Assembly: GCA_009741485.1 (NCBI GenBank)
Contig: CM019214.1
Span: 54,676,201-54,740,200 of the forward strand
Length of the DNA stretch: 64,000 bases
Source of the DNA: Malurus cyaneus samueli
Taxonomy: Eukaryota; Chordata; Aves; Passeriformes; Maluridae
Reading direction: 5' to 3'
The position numbers and the translations under genes are program-made. The notes below the pieces were generated by a model, which had not been told where the DNA came from, searched no databases, and saw only the letters and a list, made by a program, of their open reading frames with translations. Shown here in pieces: positions 25,022-37,407 of this stretch (position 1 is its first letter; every line of letters starts with the position of its first letter).

Positions 25022-25109
25022 TTCCTTCCTTCCTTCCTTCCTTCCTTCCTTCCTTCCTTCCTTCCTTCCTTCCTTCCTTCCTTCCTTCCTTCCTTCCTTC
25101 CTTCCTTCC
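25022..25109 (+). repeat. (TTCC)n microsatellite, about 22 units
   Basis: An uninterrupted TTCC tetranucleotide tract about 88 bp long. All pyrimidine on the plus strand and all purine on the minus strand, with mirror symmetry. The Pro-Ser-Phe-Leu repeat translated from it is an artefact. Confidence 0.98.
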
Positions 25110-28100
25110 CTCTTCATGTAGATGTGAGCTGGTCATTCAAGCTCCTTTTGCTAGACTCCTCTAGTCTGGAATTTGCTTCATCTTGAGGCAGAAGACTATG
25201 ATGGGTAAGGTGAGCAGTAGAATGGCAAAAAGTGTTTCTCTGCATTGACAGTAAAGGATGATTAGTAAAGTAGGCAATTATAGTGCAGGGATCTAAATCT
25301 GGGCAGAAGGAATTCTCTCACTGACTACAGAATTTGTTCTTAACTATGGTCTTCACCATTCTAATCTCTAATAAAACAAAATATCATAGGCAAATCTTTA
25401 AAGATCATGTTTGACTTCAAGTGTGTGTGGGCATTTACCCATGGCATGAAAATCTACCACAAATTAATTAGAGTTTTTGAAAAAAAAAATTCTCATATTC
25501 CCACTATTCTTGGCAAAATCTGCTAATTCTTCTGTCCAAAGATTATTCCAAATGGCATGATCATAGTGGGGGTGTATGTAGAAATAATAGATGATTGAAA
25601 AATGGTTAGAAAAGTTTTCAGTTCTTCAAGAAAGATCTCTGTTAGTTTTCCCCTCAAGTGCTAAGTAAAACTGTAATTTGAATGGATTTGGCAAGAAAAA
25701 AAATCTTATTTAAAAGAGTTCAACTGCAATGCCAATTTCTTTACAGGAATATATTGATTCCTTCTTGCAAAATATTGCTTCAATCTAAGTTTTAAAACTG
25801 TGAATCAGTTTTGAATGGCAAAATATTGTTTGTTCAATGTTCTGTTTTCAGAATGCTTTTGTGCTACAAAGGCATTTCACCATTATTCTCCCTGGTTTCT
25901 TTATCTGAATAAAAAAAGGAGAGGAAAAAAACTTTGATGCATTGTCATGCTGTGATGGGATATGTTTTTTGATGTCTTTGCATTGCCTTATTGGTCTTTA
26001 TTATTTAAATGCCTGGTTTAAATTTATATGATGAATTGAAGTCTAGGGGGGGTATACCCATATTAACTGTAATCCAGCCAGCACTTTGGAGTTTGCTGCT
26101 ACCCATATTACTTTTGATTTCTGTGGCAAATCTCCAGGTTTGAAGTTTCATTGCAAGTGCCTGAAATCGGAGTATGATGAGCGTTGTTATTTTCATTGTT
26201 TGGAAAACAAAAATGTACCTCTGATAATTTTTGTCTTTGATTACTGCTTCTTCAAAGGATTTAAAACAGAATGAAAGCCTTTGAAAATTTAAGAGATGAA
26301 GAGACATGAGAGTTATTCTGTATGCACCAGATAAACAGATGTCTTAGCTTTCAAACTAAACCCAGAAAATATAATCACAAGCTTCATCAGAAACAGATAA
26401 CAATCTAGGTGCACAGTACTTTACATTTTACTAATGTGCAATGGGAGAAATAATAATACTACTTCCTTCACTTGTCTAAATATTTGTTTCAGACTAACAG
26501 CTCAAAAAAACATGTTGGTAATAGAAAACAAAATATGATAAATTCCTTTGAGGGGGAAATATTCTCAGCATAATGTCATTATAAGCACAAGTAAACACAC
26601 TTTGAAATGTATTTGCAAATAAGTAAGACACTCATAACACTGAAGGTATTAAATTGTGAATTCCCAAATTAATAGGTATCACATGTCATGAGTGTTTTTC
26701 ATCCTGTATTAGAGTCATACCCAAAAGTCCCAATAAACTTAAGCTGAAGTTGTAATCATCCAAAGGATGACTACATGACAGGGTTCATTCTTAATATGTG
26801 GAGTTAAAGCTTGTTTGGAAATATGTAAAACTGCTTAGAAATAGCTGATGGCATGCATTACTATGCCAGCCTCTGCAAAACAACTTCCGAGAAACTCTGG
26901 AATATGGACAGATCTAAATCACCCACAGAAGAATCATATGAGACCCTGGTCTTCTCATGATTGCTTCATTGGCAATTTCACTTCCATTCAGAACTCAAAG
27001 GAGAATTTTGTCTTCTTGGTGGCACCCATGTCTACACGGCACATCTACGTGTGTGATCCTCGACAGCCAGCCCAAGGGACACAAACTGATTCATCACCAC
27101 ATGGGTTTGGGCCAGTTTCTCTCATGGTCCCCAATTTGTTGATCACACTGAAGGTCTCCCTGTGGCTTTCATACTGCACTTTTATTTTTGTGTGTGTATT
27201 TTCAATTCTAAGGGTGTGAATCAATGTGAGGACTTGTGTTTCCATCTAAGAGATTATAAATATGTAATATAAAGCTGAGGGGAATTGTGTGCCTGAAGAC
27301 AACAATGGTGTTCAGGAGTTAAGAATCTTTTGGGACAGCATACGTCACTGTTGAGGGAAAAGGGACAATATGGTGTGTGATTTGGACATTGAGGTAAGAT
27401 TTGCTGACTGAATTATTATCAGATCTGAGCCCTGCCTTTGATAGAGATAGTTGTAGTGCAAAATGGTATGTAAGTAACACTTAATTAGTGCGAAGTATTG
27501 GGTATCCAGATCATTGCTTGCTTCACTTCACAGTAAACACATACTTTTAGACTTGATTCTGACCTTGATTTACACTCATGTAAATTAAGGAAAATTCTAA
27601 TAGTAATCTTATTCATGGAAGAAAAGAGCTGCTTTGAGTCAGAGCTCCAGTGGATGCTATATTTTGTCTGCTGTCTTGTCTCGGTGTATTTAAGAACTGT
27701 GTCACTCTTAAAACACATACAAGAGATATTTAATAATTCAAATGATACTTGGTGTACATATGAAACTGAACAGTGAAGTCAGGTTTACACTACTCTCCAT
27801 GTGCTGTTTTCTGTTTATGCTCCTTTCATTTGGTTTTGGTGTGCCCTAATTTCTTTGTTGAATATAAAACAAATCTTAAGGGAGGTCTCTTCCATTTCTG
27901 GCAGTTCTTGACAAGTTAGGCTTCATTTCAAGACAGTTTGTTTCGTTTTGGTTTGGCTTGATTTGGTTTGGTTTGGTTGCAAGCAAATCTCTGTCCTGTA
28001 TATGGAGAGAGGAATGGTTGCAAATAACTGTGCATATAAATTCCTATTTATTGGAAATGAAACTATTATAGGAACATAAAAATCAATGTTTGCCCAATTA

Positions 28101-28983
28101 TTTTCTGCAGGCAGTACAGTACATTGCAACATAGTTTCTCATTAGACTAAATCAAAACTGTTCTTAAATACCATTTTACCAGCTGTTACTGAATAAAGTG
28201 TGAAACAAACAGTTTGTAGTATCAGATATGCAGCTTTCTGGCATGCATCTTTGCCAACTTTACAACAGCTGTGTGAAATGTTTAAAAGAAACAAACATGC
28301 TCGATGGTTATTCTTCAGTTTTATTAAAAATCACCTTTCCTCTTCCTCCTGAAGCATTCTATACTTGTGCTAGTATAAAGTAAATCAATTGCCAGTAAAA
28401 ATACATTAGCACTCATTTCAAGAATTAACAAAACAAGGTGAAAATAGTCCTATAAGCAATCCACATTAAGAAGTTACTTAGGGGGATGGCTTAAATTTTG
28501 TTATTTATTTTAGCTAGGGGTTTGAGTCGGTTTGTTTCCTCTCAAAAAGAGATACAATATAGTCTGTGCAGAGACTGCCAGGGCATATTGAGTGTTAGGT
28601 CTGTGTATCAAACCCTCATCTGTCTGTAAAGCTTGGACCCTCTTGAGTTTCTGGATGCTGTGACTCCCAAAACTAATCTCAGCCTATTCAGTGTAATTTA
28701 TACTTAATCCCTGATTTCACAGAGGCTCTTCTGTGAGCTTCAAACAGTGGAAGCAGCCCAAGCTGTTGCAAAATGACAATGTGGCTGTTGCCTGCTTCAG
28801 CCTAGCAGGCAATATAATCCCACCACCACGAGACAGATATCCCAATAGTGGGAGAAAATCTCAACCACGGAACAAATTGCAGATTGTCTTCTGTGTGCTA
28901 ATCCCAGATCAAAATGCTGATTCCTTCTCTTGTTTTGTCTAGTCACCGCCTTTCTGTTTCGCTTTCCTCTTTGGACAGCATGG
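25110..28983. other. Unique non-coding sequence
   Basis: No recognised gene. The longest frame is 123 codons at 26848-27219 (+). It holds more CpG than its surroundings but matches no family I know (see findings). A TTTGG/TTGG-type low-complexity patch lies at 27936-27979. Confidence 0.55.
27936..27979 (+). repeat. Low-complexity (GGTTT)n patch
   Basis: Degenerate GGTTT/GGCTT units, including GATTTGGTTTGGTTTGGTT. Imperfect tandem structure. Confidence 0.75.
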
Positions 28984-29018
28984 ATAATAATAATAATAGT
29001 AATAATAATAATAATATT
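28984..29018 (+). repeat. (TAA)n microsatellite with one interruption
   Basis: About eleven TAA-type units with a single AGT interruption (ATAATAATAATAGTAATAAT). Confidence 0.93.
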
Positions 29019-29337
29019 TAGCCTCTTCGGGAGATGAGATTCCGCTTTTTTTTACTAGTGAATGTAAAGCATGAACGTTATTATTAGACCATGTGGGGCT
29101 AGGAGAGTGGGTATGGAAGAACTAGTATAAAAAAAAATAAAATTCAGGAAAGGCTGAGCCACTTAAGGGGGTAGGACAGGGCACACAACCCAAAGAAAAC
29201 AGAGAGTAAAGAAGGCATAAGAAAAGTGGAGCTCAGAGCATCAGCAGGCGTTCATCTCCTGAAGCGTGAATGTCTTGCAAAAACGGCCTTCTTGCTAAAG
29301 AATGAGCACAACTGGAGTCAAAGGAGGATACCATTAT

Positions 29338-29403
29338 GGAAAACAAAAGTTGAAGAAAGTGATACTGAAAGGAAAACAAAAGTTGAAGAAAGTGATACTG
29401 AGT
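29338..29403 (+). repeat. 33-bp tandem duplication (two copies)
   Basis: The 30-bp block at 29338-29367 (GGAAAACAAAAGTTGAAG...) is repeated exactly at 29371-29400 with a period of 33 bp. It lies inside a 69-codon open frame (29226-29435) and, because 33 is a multiple of 3, repeats the peptide KTKVEESDTE in frame. The frame itself is unrecognised. Confidence 0.93.
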
Positions 29404-32400
29404 ATCACTCAAAAATGTTTTGTGCGATGAAGTGAATGAAAGGGTATGTGATTAGTATATTAGTATATGATTAGTAGATTCTTCCCCATTCAAAGGCAGC
29501 TGGAATCAGAATTTACCTTGCAGTCAGTTTAACAGTAGTTCGTGGCACAGGGACCACTGCCAGCAGAGATTTTGGGTGAAATCTTGTCCCTGGTGAAGTA
29601 AATGGCAAAACTCTTATTAGCTTCAGCTGTCCTATAAATTCACCCCCTGAAACTGGGACTTCTCACAGGAAAACCAGCTCCTTAAGTAAAGTAAATGAAT
29701 TTAGGCACTCAGCAAAGAAAAGTAAATGTTTAAATATGCATAAAAAAATATTTAAGTCAGCAACAACATAAGAAGCGTGCTAGAGAAAAATTGAGTACAA
29801 ATCCCAAAATCAGACTTGATAGGAATCTATTATTATTTTAAAATTAAAATAATTTCCATAATTCTATGTATTTGTTCTGGATTCCATAAAAATAAATAAG
29901 GCAAGTTCCCTGCCCTGGAGAGATTTCATTCTTAATAAGACATGACAAACAAATGCAAGGCAAGTTAAAACAGGTAGAAGAAAATAAAACAGAAAAAGCA
30001 GGATATTTAAAAACAAAAAAATGTGAAGGTGGGGGGAAAAGATGGAATATCAAGTTGAAGGTATGATCTAGGGATCATACTTGGTCACAAGACACTTGCT
30101 TGCGCAGAATTGTACAGAAACCCTGTGCATCTTGCCCAAATTTCAAGAACACATTTGTCCCTTGAACTACATAATTGCTAAGAAATTTAAATTTTTAACA
30201 ACTCATTTAAGTTTAGAAAATCTTTTGAGAAGACATATTTTATTCCCCACCTGACAGAATCAGTTTTCTGAAAAAGCTGATTGAAAGTTTACAGGAAGAG
30301 CTGATCCCCATCCAAATAAAACATCAAATACTTAAGCAGTCATTGTCTGTGTACATATGAAATATTTATATGTGGTTTTAAATTCCAAATTGTTTTTCCT
30401 ATTGAGCACTGAGTTCTTTCAAAGAAGGCGTCATGGATTCTACACAGAGGCAAACCTCCTTTGCTAGACCAGGTATGGTCAAGATAAGTCTCCTGTCAGC
30501 TGCCCTCTGAGTTCACTGGTCACTATAAGTGGTGTTAATTAATGTTATCTAATGACCAACACTTCTTAAAGTTCCCAAGTAGCAATCCTTTGCATTGTAA
30601 TTTCAGTATTTCTGCATCTGTGCATTTAACAGAATTGCTCAGGTGACATTTGGAAGGTGGAGCCCAGAGTGAGACCTTCCTTGACTGAACTGCTCCTGGA
30701 AGATCTTCAGGCACATTGTTCTGTGATGGGCCATCTCAGGAGAGATTTTGACTGAGTTCTTTCTTGCTCATAATTATCTATTTTGAAATTTGGAAAATGG
30801 CCACTACACAATCACAGGCATCTGTCTCAACTGCTAAGAAGGTTATTTGTTGTATCATGTTTCCTGATGGGGAAGATGACCAGGCATCATGAAAAAACAA
30901 GCTAAACAGCTTCAACATTACAGATGTCATGGAAAAGGAAAGTGGCAGGCTCTCACATCTTTGGAACCTAGAATACTTTCTCCAAACTTAAATTGTGGTG
31001 ATGTGGATGCAATCCAGGCAAGAGGGTAGGCTGAAAACTCAGAAAAAAAAGATAGATTTTAACTTAATGAATTGCTGAACCAATGGAGGGATGAAAATAC
31101 CACATACTGGTAAAGTATTTTTAATAAGATAGCTTCTATTAATTTGGCCTGCAGAATAGCTGGTTAGTGGTGGATAAAAGTGCTTTGTAAAAGTGAGCAT
31201 GCTTCTTTTATTATAGCAATTTAAAGTTTTATTAGTATAATGTAAAAAGAGGTCCTCTTTGAAAGATTAACGCCAATATCTCAAAGTATTGGCTTAATAT
31301 TCAGCATACACATAGCATTCTTAAAAAGTCAGTGCTCATTAAAACAATTTCACTGCATAGTGATGCTTCATTTAATTTTTATACCATTCTTGATGCCTCA
31401 AGATCTTTTCCTTGCACTAAATCCTCAGAAAATGTAAACCTCACCTTATCTGCTATTGGATTCTGGCTGATAGCATTAGCATTTCAGTGGATGGCACCCA
31501 AAAACCAAATCATATTGGGGAAATTGTGCTTCAACTACAGCTTAAACATGACCATTATGTTGACATAAATTATGCTTTACAGTAAATAAGATAACAACAA
31601 TAGTAGGTAAGAGTAATAAGAATAGTGAAGAGCTATTGAAGGTATAAGGAGCATTAAGAGTGATGCGACATTATGGAAAAAATAAAGTTAAAGCAAATTC
31701 TGTGTCACAGAATTGTGAGGACAATCTGAGGCATGTTTTGAAATCATCTGGGAAAAGGGTTTCAAATTCTTTCAGCTTTTGCAGAATCTAATGACAAATA
31801 TCCCAAAATAGAAGAGTGATTACATAGGTTGTGTCTTTCAGAAAATCTCTTTATCTACACATTTATCTTCTTGAAAATCTTAAAACTGCTCGATGCATAT
31901 GGTCAGAAGTAATGCTACACTTCTCCCACAGTGTATCCTTATCTGTACTATTTCAAATCCAGTCTCCTTTATCCTCTCCTGCCTGTTTCTGCCAATCTGA
32001 TCTCGAATGCTTGCAATAACCTTCTTATTTTTTTATCTGTAAAGTTAACAATATCAAAGCAGTAGTGCCATGACAATAAAGAAGTGCAAAGTTGGGAATG
32101 CAGTTCTGTCAGAAAACAAACATGCTTTGCTACCTCTCCTGCAGGTAAGGTGGCCCTGGACGAAGGTGTATGGCCTGTGGTCTGAAGTTCAATTTTCCAT
32201 TATGTCCTTAATAGTGCACTGTTTGCCTGATTTGCCTGATTGATTTGTTCAAGGAGGGTGGTTAACACTGTAGGCTTCCAGTTTATCTATTTAATGTTCT
32301 AAACAGTGGGGTAAAAGCACAACAGGTAGGTTGCAAAACAAAAGCAGTTCATACATACGTCATGGAATTATGCTTGAGCACACTGAAACCCTTATTTAAG

Positions 32401-33825
32401 CATAATTGATTCCATAACTCTTGCTTGGTTATTCAGCCTTCCAAAATTCTGCACTGTCACAGCAGACAAACACGATTTTGACAGGAAGATTTTTTTTTTT
32501 TTTTTTTTTTATACTGTCTTGGAGAAAAACTTTATCGTTTGTTTTCTAATTAGACACTCCCAAAGATCAAGAATAAGTGTGCTTGCTTCATCTTTAAACA
32601 GCTGGTTTCCCAGCTGGGTTTGTGTAATGACTTCACTAATTTCCTTTCTTTTAATGTGTTTGTTTTCTATTGGTTAGATGCATTGTTTGGAGTTGTAGTT
32701 CCTTTGCAAATAGTACTGCTTCCGCTGTTTTAGTTATCCTGCAGTTGATTCCATAGCTCTGATTTATGAGCTAACCTATTTTATCCAAGTCTGCTTTATG
32801 ATGAACTGTAATACCTTTTAGGCTTTCTAGTTTTTCAGCTGCTGTTTAGTTTTCAGGGGTCTAAAAAGCTCTCTTCCAAGATATCATTACATGCTAGCAG
32901 AATGCTTCTATATATAATAAAATATCTTAAGGATAATTTGGTAGAAACTTTAACACCCTCATTAGTAGCTTTCTGTGTGTGGCTTGCCATTCACAAGTCC
33001 TAACTTCCAACTAAGGGGATTTCTTTGGAGTTTCAAGTTGAGAAAATATGATGGTTTAAATTCCTAGAGAAAGTAGCACTGTAAAACTGTAAGGTTTTGA
33101 GATTGTCATTAAAATTTGCCTTTTTATGAAACTGTATTTTCTATTGTGAGAGACACAGTGCATTCCATACTTTATATGTTTTGGTATTTATTAACCATAA
33201 TGCTGTGAGTTTGTGTTTTTATGAGTATTTATTTTTATGTGTGATTTTTATTTTGTTTTGCAGATGTCTTTCAAGGCAGGAAAAATCTGAAGTTTCCATT
33301 TTCCTTCTCGCAGCACAGGGATCTATAGCTTGAATATATCTGAGCAAAAGTTGTATCTCTCTCTTTTCTCTTTTTTAACCATGTTAATTAAACTTACTAT
33401 TCTTATTTCACGGAAGGGAAGACAGAGCAAAGCCAATGCTTTGCTAAATAAGTAACAGTGTTCTACTTGTCTTTATATGTAGTTTTCTTCTTTTGTGCTA
33501 TTTGCCCCTTTTTTTCCCCTCTCATACCTGATGACAGGATTCATGTAATTGCATATATTTTCTTTTTAAAGAATTCTGTAAGTTTTGCTCTTTTTTTCTC
33601 CTGAAGTCAGATAAGACAATCAGTAGAAAACATGGAATTTCAGGGACCTGCTGACATTTTTAAAGCCATAGCCCAAAGAACAGGTCTGCCATGCCTTACT
33701 GAAAGAAGAACCACACAACAGAAAACACACCGAGGAGGGAGGGTCTCTCTGCACAGAACATGCTGACACCTACTCTCCTCTTAAAATGACAGCCAGAGAC
33801 AGCCAGGGGAAAGAAGAAGGTTTAC
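29404..33825. other. Unique AT-rich sequence
   Basis: No gene is seen. It includes a 21-nt T-run (32490-32510) and a small inverted repeat (31696-31714). Short direct repeats (GATTAGTATATTAGTATATG near 29451; TTTGCCTGA twice near 32222) are probably replication-slippage scars. Confidence 0.6.
32490..32510 (+). repeat. T-run (21 nt)
   Basis: Twenty-one consecutive T residues, the only long T-run on the plus strand here. Confidence 0.95.
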
Positions 33826-34020
33826 CTGGACAATGTCAAGGTGGAGACAGTTTGTGCTGAGCTTTGGAGCCAATTTCAGGCACTTTTCCTTTTTCATCCG
33901 TATTAACTTGCTGTTTTCAGTTCCAAACTGCCCTTCAGCTGCCCTTGCTCTTTTCCTCACTTGTTCCTGAATATGCCAACACTCTGCTCTCAATTTAGAT
34001 CTGATGAAGGTAGGTTTTAC
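33826..34020 (-). other. Candidate internal exon, unassigned
   Basis: On the minus strand a 195-nt segment is preceded by CACTTTTTCAG (acceptor-like, AG at 34022-34021) and followed by GTAAAC (donor-like, 33825-33820) after CCAG. It is open in the frame that runs from 34074 to 33781, begins and ends on codon boundaries (65 codons, phase 0-0), and encodes a basic, helix-prone peptide including EQVRKRARAAEGQFG and MKKEKCLKLAPKL. I recognise no family. The splice signals are only fair and AG...GT pairs of this quality occur by chance, so this is a hypothesis rather than a gene call. Confidence 0.22.
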
Positions 34021-37000
34021 CTGAAAAAGTGTTTTTTTGGACTGGACGCAAGTCAAAGCTGGGGAAAATCCCAAGACAAATAAAAAACCCTGTCACCCTT
34101 TGTGGAACAAGCACAAAGGCCAGAACTTGAATTACCTTCATTTAAATTCTGTGGACCATAAGTATGTTGAATCTCATGTGTCACTCTGGAAACTTGAATG
34201 ATTTCTCATAGTTACTATTTATATAATAACTGTATTGTGAAGTTTTTAGAGATCCCTCATGGCAATACACTTTGCCACTTTATAAAATAAGTTTATCTGG
34301 AGATTATCAAAGATTCAAGAGTGAAATCATACAGCTCCTTAATGTAGTGTGCAGCCTACTCTATTAGGAATAGAAACCTTTTTTTTCTTCCACACCACAT
34401 GAATATGTTTCTGAATACCTGGAGTGCATGTAATCATTGTTGGTACTGTAAAATACAGAATTCTCCTGTGAGATATTAATGTTCTATTTTTAATTTACTG
34501 TTGTCTAAAATACACAGCAGTAATTTTGTTTATTCTCAGAAACCAAGTGTTCTCATCTCAGGGTGGGGCTCTTTTGTTTTGTTCTTTGCAAGCAAAAATT
34601 GCAGCCTGTAAAGTAATAGTGCAATGTAATGCCAGAAGGCACAAACATTTTTTCTTACAGTCACAGCCATTTTTCAGGTACCTGTTTTATGGACTAGCCA
34701 TGCTGTGAACTTCTACAACTCTGGCTGACTCTACTCAGAGACAGCATGGATCTGGCTGGATTTATTAGCTCAGGCAAAAATGCAAATATGATTATGCTGC
34801 TGCCAAAGCCAGCTTAGATCCAAAAAGAGTAAAGTATCCTTCATATGGCAGAGAAATTAAACAAGTTCTGGAAATTTAAGCTGGTCCTCTGCTAGCCAGA
34901 ATGGATGTTTCAGATCTGTGTTCCCAAAATTGATGGTAGAGAGTGATGCACTGCTAATAGTTTATTAATGTTGATGAGAGGCTACTTGGTATGTCCACAT
35001 TGATAAAATAAATGAAGACTGGAGAGAGTCCTGAAGCACTGGTCTCTGTTTATTCACACTGTTTAATTGCTAATTTATTCCCTGGATTTGTTTCAGAGGG
35101 TTTCATCTTGTCCTTTTCAAAAGAAGTGTGGTCTAGAGTGGGGTCAGCCTTCAGCAACATGACCACAGCTGGGCCCTTCAACCTGGTCCTTAGGTCATTC
35201 CCAGACTGACTTCTACTTAGCAGCAGACTCTGCTTCATAACTCCCTTTAACTTAAATTCAGCACAACTGTGGCAACCGGAGCTGGCTCCTCTAAAAGGGA
35301 TTCAAGCTTCATCTTTCAGAACAGGGTCCCTTTCTCACTCCTGTTAAAGTGTGGTGGTGTCGAAAACAGTGCACTGTGACAGTGTGCAAGTCAGTAAGAT
35401 CAGGTGGCTGAGCTCTCGGGGAAAATAGTGGAGAATCCGAGAAGAAATTTGGAATAAATAGAAGATGCTATAATGTCTGTTATATCTTACATTTGTAAAT
35501 TAAATGACCTCTGAAAAGGGAAGGAATGCCTTAGGACACTTAACAAAATAGTACCTAATTTAAAGTGCCCTTTGGCTTTTAAAGCAGGCTGTTTGATAAA
35601 GGCGCCTGGCAAATTTCATGTTAGGTACAGTTGCTGCTTATGGAAGTCATTTGCATTATTTTTTTCTCTCCCCAATTCCATTTGTATTTATTGCTGTCCA
35701 ACAAATAAATGTATTTCTACAATTACTAGACATTACAGAGTATTGTATCAGCAACATTTCTCCATAGTTACTGTTAACAGTAACTATATCTGCTTAGAGT
35801 CTTGTGTCAAGAAGCTTCTGCATTTGAAAGTAACATGCCTTTATTTTTCATTTAAAGGGATTACTCCTCTCACCAGCTTGCTGACAAAATAAGCATTTAG
35901 GCAGATATTCCTTTCATATATCTTTGGCCATTTAAACTAAACATCTATCCTGACGTATCTCTTCTACTGTCTAAATGTAGTCATGTAGCTCAAGACAGTT
36001 TCCTAGGTTCTTTGCATAAACAATGGAGAGAAATAGTTGGAAAAAACCCCATGATTCATTCAAATTATTTTAGACGGTTACCTTAAGAAGACTGAAATAA
36101 GATCCAGGAAGATATGAACGCCTACACCTCCTCTCACAAGTGGCATCTAACTTTTTCAGATCAAGAAACCAAGGCTATGAAAAATTTAATTGCATAGACC
36201 CTTTCTCAAATACAACAAAAGAAACCCCTCACAGATCTTCAAGATGGAGCAGCATTCAGATTTTCTCTATCCTTCATATGAAGTTCTGGACTGAAGATGA
36301 CTATTTGTCTTTCATTCTTATTACCTAGGCTAAAACAAATTTAAGGCTGAAAAAAAAGACAAAGAACAATCTTTCTGTTGATTTTTTAATCTCTCCCTCT
36401 TTCTTCTGTCTTGTAGGCTAGGAGCTCTTACAAATACCTCAGCTGATACCTCAACTGATATCAATTTTTGTAATACTTCTAGAAAGCTCTAATACTTCTG
36501 GGAAGTAAAACTAACATGATAACTGCATCTTTTCCTTCATACTTTTCTTTTTATCTTGCCCCATGACTGGCATACTGTATAGACTGCAGAAATTACAGTT
36601 GTCATCATGGCTCCTTGTGAAACTAAATTGACCTAATAATTTTTATTGCTATTTCTAGATGTCCTGTTCATTTTGTTGGTATTCTCTTGGACTCTTCACT
36701 AGCTTTAATTACACTGACTCAGAGACTTGTGAGTCTACTAAACCAAAAAAAAGTTTAAAGTCAGGAAAAGATTGCCTATCACGTTGTGTCATCTCCACTT
36801 CCCCTAGGCCCAATGACATAATCTCTCATATATTTTGAAATTCAGAACATGAAGTACTTCATTTTTACAAGAAGCATGTGACTGTTCTGAGACAGCCACA
36901 TCTCAAAGACCATCTTATGAGACCACTGAAAAAGCTATTGCAATGAAAAAGCAGCAGAAATAAGTAGGAGGGAAGGGAATAGCATCTAAACTCAGCTCTG

Positions 37001-37407
37001 TGAATCATACAGAATAATCTTTAATATATTCAGTACCTAATGACAGCCCTTCCTCTTGGGCCTGTTTGTGCTGTACAGGAAACCTTTTATAACGTGGAGC
37101 CACCATCAAAACCTACCTGCAAGTCTGCGGCACTTAACACCATCATCTGCCTGATCTCCACCTATGATGCATAGCTGAAGTCCTCACTGGCTACGCAACA
37201 TATTCTGTACAAGGGAAACTTTAAAAATTATTCAGATAAAGCGTTAAGGATTACTCTGCTACAATGTGCAAGGTTTCCAGGAGGTACCAGTGTAAAACAA
37301 AAGTCTTTTTGGGGCACAAAGAAAATCTCTTATTTGGAAGAAAGATTTTCAAGCACCATTATTCTTATCAACAGAAAGAAAAGAGATAAAAGTAGACACA
37401 TTTCAGA
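34021..37407. other. Unique sequence
   Basis: No gene is recognised. A perfect 24-bp palindrome lies at 35764-35787 (listed separately). Frames of 60 to 106 codons are unrecognised. Confidence 0.6.
35764..35787. repeat. Perfect 24-bp palindrome
   Basis: The half-site ATAGTTACTGTT is followed immediately by its reverse complement AACAGTAACTAT, centred on GTTAAC with no spacer. It is unrelated to the CR1 or LTR ends in this window. Confidence 0.95.

Noticed and set aside
24980..25186. 68-codon frame with a Pro-Ser-Phe-Leu repeat
   Set aside because: It is a translation of the (TTCC)n microsatellite.
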